Positions 58,185 to 64,000 of a stretch of 64,000 bases of DNA are shown piece by piece. Every line of letters starts with the position of its first letter. Position 1 is the stretch's first letter. The DNA comes from Thermaurantimonas sp046299575 (GTDB lineage: Bacteria > Bacteroidota > Bacteroidia > Flavobacteriales > Schleiferiaceae). The notes beneath the pieces are model-generated. The model saw nothing but the letters and a program-made list of their open reading frames with translations. It searched no databases and was not told where the DNA came from. The position numbers were made by a program, and so were the translations under genes. The stretch covers positions 62,001-126,000 of the forward strand of contig NZ_JBKBHX010000002.1 of assembly GCF_046299575.1 (NCBI RefSeq), in the 5' to 3' direction.

Positions 58185-60509
58185 TCACTGAAATGACTGA
58201 AGAAGTATTTCCACGCGACGGTCTCTCGGTTGTGCTCTTTGCACAGGCTTTACAATCACGCCACCATTATCTAATTTGATCCTTGAGGGTTGCACACCTT
58301 CCTCTACTAAAATAGTTTTCACATAGCCGAGTCTTTCTTTTATTAATTTGAAATTCAATGATTTGGTTCCAGTATTATCAGCATATCCTCTAAGAATAAT
58401 GGTAGAAGACGTAGAATCAGCTAAATACCTGGCGATTTCTCGCAAATGCGATTCTTCAGCGTCTGAGAGTTTGGTTTTGCCTGATTCAAAATAGATGGCT
58501 GTCCGGGTCTTAAATCCTGCCGTTACTTTTAGATCAAATAAAGGGGAGTAATCCTGATCAATAATTTCGCTTGTTTCTGCTGAAATATTATTGGTCTTTT
58601 CTTGTGTATTTTGATCATTTTGAGCCAGTTTTTCCGTATTTTGACTTATTTCAATAGTTTGAATCTTTTGAGCTAATAGTTCCAAGATTTTTGTTTGTCT
58701 TTCTAAAATTTCGATAATGGATGTTGGACGTGTAGTATCCGTAATATTTTGATTTGTATTGTTAATGCTTTCTAAAGATAGATTCGGTACTTCTGTGGGT
58801 GAAAAGGTAACTCTATTTGGATTTTTACTCTCATTTTTTTGGCGTTGGGTAGAGGTTGAACTTCTGGTATTGAATGTATTTTCAGTTCTCTTTTGTGGAG
58901 GAGATGATTCACTTGTTTCTACTACTTTATCCTTATTTTCAGATGGCTTTTCATCCATTGAAAATTGTAGTTCTATTGAAGATGGATCAATGGTATCTGA
59001 CGGTATTAAGGTGTGACGACTTAGTGATTTAATTTCTAAATTTTGTTGAGCAATTGTTTGATCATCTTCATGATATTTTATAGATTTTTGTATATAAATG
59101 TTTGGCTGATATATACTATCTGATGTTGGCCATTCTTCTAAATTTTTTTCTTGATTACTTATCCAAAGTTGGAGGCTGTCCTTCCGGCTATGAAGGGTTT
59201 TTAATAAAATTTCAAGTGAGTCTTTTTGAAGCTCAAGTTGTTTCAAATTATTCGAATAAACAATAAAAAGACTGTCGCGCACATTTTTTGGCAATATAGT
59301 ATCTATTGCTATTTCCCTTTTGTACTTATTTAAAATGAGAATACTATCGTTTATTTCAGAAAGTTTGCTTTCTATAGTAGTAGTTTCACTATGTATTTCG
59401 CTTATTTTTTGTCGACTTTTTAATAGTCGAATTTCAAAAGTTGCTTTGTTTAGATTTGTTCGAATATCGATTATTTCTCTCTGTTGATTTTCTAGGAGAT
59501 AAATTAACGTATCTGATGAATTTAGTGCATGTAACTGCCTTTGAGCTTTAATTGCGGGGTCGAATTTGCTTGGTGCTTTTTCTAATGTAGGTGGGGGAGC
59601 ATAGCCACCGATGGTTGGAAATTTTTTTAACTTTTTATGACTGCCAAAACTCCACTGAATGCCAATAGAATGAAAAAGATAACTATCAGATACTAAATCG
59701 TCGCCTCTTTTAGATGTGGTTTGTCGGCGGTTAGTGGGGTCAGATGCTCGCTGTTGTAGTTGGCTGTTGAATTGAGTGGGATAATTCAGACTCACATCGT
59801 CTAAATAGTCTGTGGTCGTAACTGTTAATTGGGTTGATATATTTAGATTGAGTTGCCGGGACAATCGGAAGCGCACTCCCAATTCAAATCGACCTCCGAA
59901 GGCTATTGTCTGATAATCAACCCCTTCTGTCTTTAGGCCAGTGAGCAGCGTCTCGTAATCGCCGTTTTGCCGCAAGGTCGGGTTTGAAAGGTTATAAAAA
60001 TTTCCCTCGCTATCGCGCAAATCAGCGTAGGTCTCAAAGTTGAGTACTACAGCATGCACGCCTAAGTATGGAGCAATGAAAGACCTGTGAGACAACCACT
60101 TCAAGTTATCGGTCTTTAGAATAATACCAAAGGAAGCATCGTAGATGGAAGTTTCGGCGTTGAGCCCGCGGTCGAAGTAAGGCGCTTCTGTCCAGAGAGT
60201 GCCATCGGGTTTTACAAAGCGGTCATTCGCGCTGAAACTCACATTTCCAATGGCCATTTTCAGGGCCCATGATGGGCTAATATTACGTTCAAGGCTTACC
60301 TGCCATGAAGGTAAAGGAATATATACAGAATTGTAGGTATATAAATGTCTTAATGCTTTTAAGGGATCACCGCCCTCAAAGCGGTATGGTGTAAGATCGC
60401 CATAGTAGGTCGAATAGCCTGTTTGGACACCAAAACGCCATTTGTAGGGAAACAGTTGGCTACTCACCAACACAGGAAATAGAAGTAGGAGCGTAGTGAA
60501 TCGCATCAT
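58185..60509 (-). CDS. OmpA-family protein with N-terminal barrel and coiled coil
   Basis: A 774-residue envelope protein. After a signal peptide (MMRFTTLLLLFPVLVSS) comes a beta-barrel-like domain to about residue 290 (FGVQTGYSTYYGDLTPYRFEG, GVRFRLSRQLNLNISTQL, HSIGIQWSFGS). A helical coiled coil follows (~330-450), then a Ser/Thr/Asn/Gln-rich linker (~450-640). The C-terminal OmpA domain binds peptidoglycan: AIYFESGKTKL, IILRGYADNTGT, KERLGYVKTIL and PRDRRVEIL. The first ATG (60509) overlaps the upstream stop as ATGA. A barrel plus OmpA anchor suggests a link between outer membrane and cell wall. Confidence 0.85.
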   Translation of the reverse strand: MMRFTTLLLLFPVLVSSQLFPYKWRFGVQTGYSTYYGDLTPYRFEGGDPLKALRHLYTYNSVYIPLPSWQVSLERNISPSWALKMAIGNVSFSANDRFVKPDGTLWTEAPYFDRGLNAETSIYDASFGIILKTDNLKWLSHRSFIAPYLGVHAVVLNFETYADLRDSEGNFYNLSNPTLRQNGDYETLLTGLKTEGVDYQTIAFGGRFELGVRFRLSRQLNLNISTQLTVTTTDYLDDVSLNYPTQFNSQLQQRASDPTNRRQTTSKRGDDLVSDSYLFHSIGIQWSFGSHKKLKKFPTIGGYAPPPTLEKAPSKFDPAIKAQRQLHALNSSDTLIYLLENQQREIIDIRTNLNKATFEIRLLKSRQKISEIHSETTTIESKLSEINDSILILNKYKREIAIDTILPKNVRDSLFIVYSNNLKQLELQKDSLEILLKTLHSRKDSLQLWISNQEKNLEEWPTSDSIYQPNIYIQKSIKYHEDDQTIAQQNLEIKSLSRHTLIPSDTIDPSSIELQFSMDEKPSENKDKVVETSESSPPQKRTENTFNTRSSTSTQRQKNESKNPNRVTFSPTEVPNLSLESINNTNQNITDTTRPTSIIEILERQTKILELLAQKIQTIEISQNTEKLAQNDQNTQEKTNNISAETSEIIDQDYSPLFDLKVTAGFKTRTAIYFESGKTKLSDAEESHLREIARYLADSTSSTIILRGYADNTGTKSLNFKLIKERLGYVKTILVEEGVQPSRIKLDNGGVIVKPVQRAQPRDRRVEILLQSFQ

Positions 60510-61684
60510 CTTTTTCGCTTTTTGTCGAAACCAGCCCACACATTAAATTCGATACTTACACCGCCAAATACAGCTGCATCAAGTTGTATTTGGCCATCCG
60601 AGTTAGGGTCAGACGAAAGTAGTGTACCGCCAATGTGAAAACGAGCTATTCGAAAGGTTTTATAACCTAAACCGGCATAGATTGGCAAGTTGATGAATGG
60701 GCCGGAGTATTTGATCTGAGAAAATTCGAGATTGCGCAGTAAAACACCTATAGAAAGGGAAGCATTGCCCAAATAGCGCGCAAACGTCTTGTTAGCCAGT
60801 GGAATGGAAATTCCTACATATGGGGCTGCATCGTACACCAGGTTGCTAAAATCGCCTTCCCAATACACAAACCCATAACCCAAGTTTATTGGAATGGAAC
60901 CGGGTAGTTGCTCAGTCATAGCTTTGGTTGTTCGTTCTTCTCTCAGAATAAGCATGTTGTCACTTAAAAATTGAGTAGCTTCACTTTGAACCAGTTCAAC
61001 GAGCTCTTGGATAAGTTTTTCGGCATAAGCTACACGTTGTGATTCTTCTTTGCTTCTTTTTACTATGTTAAAGCGCGCATTGCTCAGGCTTTCACTTTCA
61101 ATTTGACGGATTTTGGCCAGTACAAGTTCACTGAATCCGTCGAAGGTTCGACCAGTAGCATGTCTGAAGTTTTGCAATCCTTCGGTCATCAAAGCATTGA
61201 GGGTTTTTCGGATTTGAGAGGGCGATTGCAGCCCTACAATGCTGTTTCGTCTGTACATGTAATTTGATCTAATTGCTGCCTCTAAATTGGCATTGAGTGA
61301 GAGTTGTAAAGCTCTTAATTGTACGGGAGTAGCTTTTGTATAGTATTTAAAGCTAAAAACGTACTGCTTACCGCTGCGTAAGGGATCGAGCTGAATTTCA
61401 AACCGATCTACATTCATATCGAAAGGTCGCTGATAGAATCCCGTAAAATATGGTTTATTACTTTCAGATTTTTCGTATAAAAACAACTCCACTCTATACA
61501 CCTCTTGTGGTAAGAGACCAACAATTTTAATTGGCTCTTCGGCTGGTAGTTCGGCTCCTCCAAAAAGCTCATTTTTTCCAATATCAAATGAAATTGTGCG
61601 AATATTAGATTGTCCATACGAATTGAGTAACATAAAAAGGAAAAAAGTGAAGAGGGAGCAAATACGATTAGATGTTCTTTTCAT
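60506..61684 (-). CDS. Outer-membrane-like protein of unknown family
   Basis: A 392-residue secreted protein with signal peptide 1-24 (ending NSYG/Q). Residues ~30-130 are beta-rich (RVELFLYEKSE, DRFEIQLDPLRSGKQYVFSFKYY). Residues ~130-260 are helical (LVLAKIRQIESESLSNARF, AEKLIQELVELVQSEATQFL). From ~270 a beta-barrel-like part follows (NLGYGFVYWEGDF, YVGISIPLANKTF, LPIYAGLGYKTFRIARFHIGG) and the C terminus is basic. No family recognised. It is coupled to the OmpA-family gene by a 4-base overlap, so the two probably act together at the outer membrane. No clear promoter box upstream. Confidence 0.7.
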   Translation of the reverse strand: MKRTSNRICSLFTFFLFMLLNSYGQSNIRTISFDIGKNELFGGAELPAEEPIKIVGLLPQEVYRVELFLYEKSESNKPYFTGFYQRPFDMNVDRFEIQLDPLRSGKQYVFSFKYYTKATPVQLRALQLSLNANLEAAIRSNYMYRRNSIVGLQSPSQIRKTLNALMTEGLQNFRHATGRTFDGFSELVLAKIRQIESESLSNARFNIVKRSKEESQRVAYAEKLIQELVELVQSEATQFLSDNMLILREERTTKAMTEQLPGSIPINLGYGFVYWEGDFSNLVYDAAPYVGISIPLANKTFARYLGNASLSIGVLLRNLEFSQIKYSGPFINLPIYAGLGYKTFRIARFHIGGTLLSSDPNSDGQIQLDAAVFGGVSIEFNVWAGFDKKRKR

Positions 61685-61832
61685 TTAAATTTTTTGTCGC
61701 AATTTAAACAATTTTATTTGTGCATTTTTGAAGGTTCATTTTTACAAATGTTGTATTTTTTATTTAAGTCAAGTTTTACTGTCAAAATTTTAAAATGATT
61801 GCAACTCACACACGCTTGGTGGCTCAATAAGC

Positions 61833-61840
61833 TATATTTG
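61833..61840 (+). promoter_or_regulatory. -7 promoter box of the 2OG-Fe(II) oxygenase gene
   Basis: TATATTTG, an exact TAnnTTTG match, 18 bases before ATG 61859. It excludes the upstream frame extension to 61799. Confidence 0.55.
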
Positions 61841-61858
61841 CAAAAATGCTACTCAGTA

Positions 61859-62671
61859 ATGCAACCTATTACATACATTATTAATCCTGAGGTTTTAAGC
61901 CATAAAGAAAAATTTTCTAGACTCTTCAAAGAGGCTCAACCCTGTAAACATGTAGCTATCGAAAATTTTTTAAATCCCGAAGTTGCGGACCAACTTTTTG
62001 AAAACTTTCCTCCCTTTGAAACTTTAAACGTTAAACGCAAGAGTATAAACGAAGACAAAGCCGAAGACTACCACTTTGAGCGTTGGCACCCTATATTTTC
62101 TCAGGTGAGAGATGCCGTCCAAAGCGAAGAATTCTGTACCTGGCTGAGTGAGATGACCGGAGTTGAAGGCCTAAGATCGACCGACGACAGCTTAGGAAGT
62201 GGATTACATCAGGGTAAAAATGGCAGTTTTGTAGATGTGCATGTAGATGTAAACATGAATCCGGAAAAAGGTCTTTGGAGACGAATTAATCTATTGATTT
62301 ACCTCAATAAATATTGGAAACCTGAATACGGTGGAGACTTAGAACTCTGGGATGTGGATATGAAGAATTGTATTAAAAAAATACCCCCTTACCACAATGT
62401 AGCAGTTATTTTTTACACCGACGATAATTCACCACACGGATATAGTCGTATTCATGTGCCAGAGCACGAGAGCAGAAAGTCTTTTTATACCTATTATTAT
62501 ACGCCGATTGGTGAAGGTTTTACGTACCGCGATTCCAAATTCTTGCCTCGACCTGACGAAAGCCTTGGTAAAAAGTTGATTACCAATGTGAAAGAAACTA
62601 TTAAAATTAATACAAAGCGTGCTTTGAAGTTTCTTGGCGTCAAAAAACTTGACTTTCAGGATAAAAATTAA
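61859..62671 (+). CDS. 2-oxoglutarate/Fe(II)-dependent oxygenase
   Basis: A 270-residue oxygenase of the prolyl-4-hydroxylase-like superfamily. The iron site is His-x-Asp in FVDVHVDVNM and the distal His in DDNSPHGYSRI; Arg in ESRKSFYTYYY would bind 2-oxoglutarate. GGDLELWD and HNVAVIFY are the usual jelly-roll strands. Substrate is unknown; it could be a peptide, sugar or lipid. The start is set at ATG 61859 because a -7 box lies at 61833-61840. It is followed after 55 bases by a response regulator gene. Confidence 0.88.
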   Translation: MQPITYIINPEVLSHKEKFSRLFKEAQPCKHVAIENFLNPEVADQLFENFPPFETLNVKRKSINEDKAEDYHFERWHPIFSQVRDAVQSEEFCTWLSEMTGVEGLRSTDDSLGSGLHQGKNGSFVDVHVDVNMNPEKGLWRRINLLIYLNKYWKPEYGGDLELWDVDMKNCIKKIPPYHNVAVIFYTDDNSPHGYSRIHVPEHESRKSFYTYYYTPIGEGFTYRDSKFLPRPDESLGKKLITNVKETIKINTKRALKFLGVKKLDFQDKN

Positions 62672-62726
62672 TAAGTTATTTTGTTAATTACAAATTGTAT
62701 TCATATTTGCCTATGAATTTGAGCAA

Positions 62727-63125
62727 ATGAATGTATTGATCGTTGACGATAATCAAATCGACTTACTAATCAACCAGCGAGTTGTAAAGAATTTAATGCC
62801 GGAGGCTGAGATAAAATCCTGTATTTCTGCCATTGACGCTCTCAAGCATATAGAGCAACTTCATACAAATGATGAAGTTGAAAAATTGCCGGATATCATT
62901 TTGCTCGATATCCGCATGCCCATTATGGATGGCTTTGAATTTTTAGAAAAGCTCCGAGAATCTCCGATTTTGAAATTGAAGGTGCCTATCGTTCTGATGG
63001 TAACTTCTTCTATTGATCCTTTAGATATGCAGCGGTCAAATGATCACCCTTTGGTGAAGGGCTTCATTGGTAAACCTTTGAAAATGAATACTTTTCAGGA
63101 TATTGTTAATAAGTTAAATCTTTAA
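62727..63125 (+). CDS. Single-domain response regulator (REC only)
   Basis: A 132-residue receiver domain without an output domain. Acidic pocket Asp7-Asp8, phospho-acceptor Asp61 (LLDIRMP), Thr93 (MVTSS) and Lys116 (IGKPL) are all in place, so it should be phosphorylatable. It probably acts by protein contact or as a phosphorelay shuttle. No histidine kinase is in the window. A near-match -7 box (CATATTTG, 62702-62709) precedes it. Its 3' end overlaps mnmD by 12 bases in convergent orientation. Confidence 0.92.
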   Translation: MNVLIVDDNQIDLLINQRVVKNLMPEAEIKSCISAIDALKHIEQLHTNDEVEKLPDIILLDIRMPIMDGFEFLEKLRESPILKLKVPIVLMVTSSIDPLDMQRSNDHPLVKGFIGKPLKMNTFQDIVNKLNL

Positions 63126-63800
63126 TGCCCGCAGCATCTCTCTTTTTCCCGGTGGGCCGGGAATTTTTTGTACTTGAAAACCTACTTCTCTCAATGCGCG
63201 ACGCACAGCTCCTTTGGCAGAATATGTAACCCAAACTCCGGGCGAGCGCAGCATTTTGTAGCATTTATCCATCGCTTCAATGGTCCATAATTCAGGCTGT
63301 GCAGATGGGCTAAAGGCATCAAAATATATCAGATCTATACTGTTTTCCGTAGGTTGATATATTTCGAAGGGAGTTTTTAAAAGCTCAATTTTAAAATTTG
63401 CTGAAACATATGAAAATGACTTGGTATCAAAGGTGTGAAAGGAAGTAAATTGTGATTCAGTTAAGCCCAGCAAGTCAATGTAATTTAGTTTTTTTGCTAA
63501 TTCCGATTGAATTGGAAACAGTTCAGCTGCCTTGTATACAACATATACTTGGTGTTTCGAAGTCTCTACATACGTAAGCATCGCATTGAGCCCTGTGCCG
63601 TAGCCCATTTCGAAGATTTCTATGTTCTGATTTGGAAATTTTTCAAGATAATACAACAGACCTTCTTTGATAAAAACATGCATTGACTCCTGAATGGCGC
63701 CATGCATGCTGTGATAGGATTGCTGAAGTTGTGTATTAATTAAGGTGGAAGAACCGTCTTTAGTTTCCGCGAGTTGAAACATGCTGCGGTAGATCGACAT
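63114..63800 (-). CDS. mnmD: tRNA (mnm5s2U34) methyltransferase MnmD
   Basis: A 228-residue methyltransferase equal to the N-terminal half of bifunctional MnmC; it makes 5-methylaminomethyl-2-thiouridine at the wobble base of some tRNAs. Seen: EMGYGTGLNAMLTY (AdoMet loop), IDLIYFDAFSPSAQPELWT (the family signature with catalytic Asp), TYSAKGAVRRALREVGF and GPPGKREMLRA. No FAD oxidase domain, as in stand-alone MnmD. ATG 63800 overlaps the upstream cytochrome gene by 41 bases; ATG 63782 would reduce this to 23. Confidence 0.93.
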   Translation of the reverse strand: MSIYRSMFQLAETKDGSSTLINTQLQQSYHSMHGAIQESMHVFIKEGLLYYLEKFPNQNIEIFEMGYGTGLNAMLTYVETSKHQVYVVYKAAELFPIQSELAKKLNYIDLLGLTESQFTSFHTFDTKSFSYVSANFKIELLKTPFEIYQPTENSIDLIYFDAFSPSAQPELWTIEAMDKCYKMLRSPGVWVTYSAKGAVRRALREVGFQVQKIPGPPGKREMLRALKI

Positions 63801-64000
63801 ATAGTTTTTTGATGCGTGGTATCGGTCCTTGGCAAAACTGCTGATGGCAATTCACACAGTTGCTCACAAGTGTATTGAATGCAGCAGGCTTTTCGGCCTC
63901 TGGCGCTTCTTTGAAATTTTTTACTGATTCAATCCAAGCTGTAGCCATTGGGTGAAACACTTCGGTGATTTCTTCCGGGTCGGTAGCCTCGGCAGTGTGT
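63760..64000 (-). CDS. Cytochrome c-like protein, 3' part (5' end outside window)
   Basis: Open from the window edge (no stop up to base 64000), so the N terminus is missing; about 80 residues are seen. The haem c site is CVNCH, followed by QQFCQGP with a third Cys, and IPRIKKL to the end. The region before it, TEEVFHPMATAWIESVKNF in part, is helical. A single CxxCH makes a small monohaem protein plausible. Its maturation would use the Ccm proteins encoded in this window. Its stop overlaps mnmD. Confidence 0.75.
   Translation of the reverse strand, partial: HTAEATDPEEITEVFHPMATAWIESVKNFKEAPEAEKPAAFNTLVSNCVNCHQQFCQGPIPRIKKLYVDLPQHVSTRGN

Overview
The window comes from a Gram-negative member of the Bacteroidota. 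Several proteins carry type IX secretion (T9SS) sorting domains of type A and type B. Promoters match the Bacteroidota -7 box TAnnTTTG, no start codon needs a Shine-Dalgarno sequence, and family-specific proteins occur (DUF6089, DUF4159, CcmD-family, THUMP-like methyltransferase, two OmpH/Skp copies after BamA). The placement inside the phylum (perhaps Saprospirales/Chitinophagales) is only a guess. Almost everything is chromosomal core content. I see no prophage, insertion sequence, CRISPR array or rRNA.

Layout. 1-3713: three head-to-tail T9SS cargo genes, the first cut by the window edge, the second and third paralogous. 3849-9764 (minus): rfbC, lytic transglycosylase, uvrA, LOG-family gene and lptB, closely packed. 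9839-12227 (minus): BamA/TamA-like barrel, AlkD-like repair protein and Nudix hydrolase. 12298-15543 (minus): large T9SS type B protein. 15657-21918 (minus): cytochrome c maturation operon ccmC-ccmD-ccmE-ccmF running on into lolD, DUF4159 and a methyltransferase. 22389-26259: pyrG, yidC and a DUF6438 lipoprotein. 26391-29544: long PurF-like enzyme, lpxH and DUF456. 30282-32011 (minus): tRNA-Leu, a sodium:solute symporter and tRNA-Met. 32131-36921: flavin reductase, a divergent PLP-enzyme/Lrp-type regulator pair, a histone-deacetylase-like enzyme and rplS. 37080-41881 (minus): sugar transferase with methyltransferase, then a modular T9SS protein with a SRAP protein. 42029-43462 (minus): dnaA. 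43655-50368: thioesterase, nadK, DUF6089, uppS, bamA and two skp-like genes, an envelope biogenesis operon with overlapping start and stop codons. 50444-56490: DUF493, LD-carboxypeptidase, YraN, hutH, DUF2520, kdsC-like, UbiA-family enzyme and two small proteins. 56482-61684 (minus): DASS anion transporter and an OmpA-family/outer-membrane pair. 61859-64000: 2OG-Fe(II) oxygenase, single-domain response regulator, mnmD and a truncated cytochrome c gene.

Functional themes. Much of the window serves the envelope: LPS transport and synthesis (LptB, LpxH, KdsC, RfbC), outer-membrane protein assembly (BamA, Skp-like, YidC), the lipid carrier (UppS), peptidoglycan turnover (lytic transglycosylase, LD-carboxypeptidase), lipoprotein export (LolD) and T9SS cargo. 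The rest is nucleotide metabolism (PyrG, PurF-like, NadK), repair (UvrA, AlkD, SRAP), cytochrome c maturation and replication start (DnaA).

The most interesting signals are regulatory. One 21-bp palindrome, AAAGTGTA-N5-TACACTTT, lies at the predicted transcription start of two unlinked genes (41888-41908 and 58014-58034). A second palindrome (34752-34777) holds the -33 boxes of both divergent promoters between an Lrp/AsnC regulator and its PLP-enzyme neighbour. A perfect 11-bp hairpin occupies the pyrG leader. CcmE carries the rarer CxxxY haem-attachment motif. No clearly new multi-gene system is evident.
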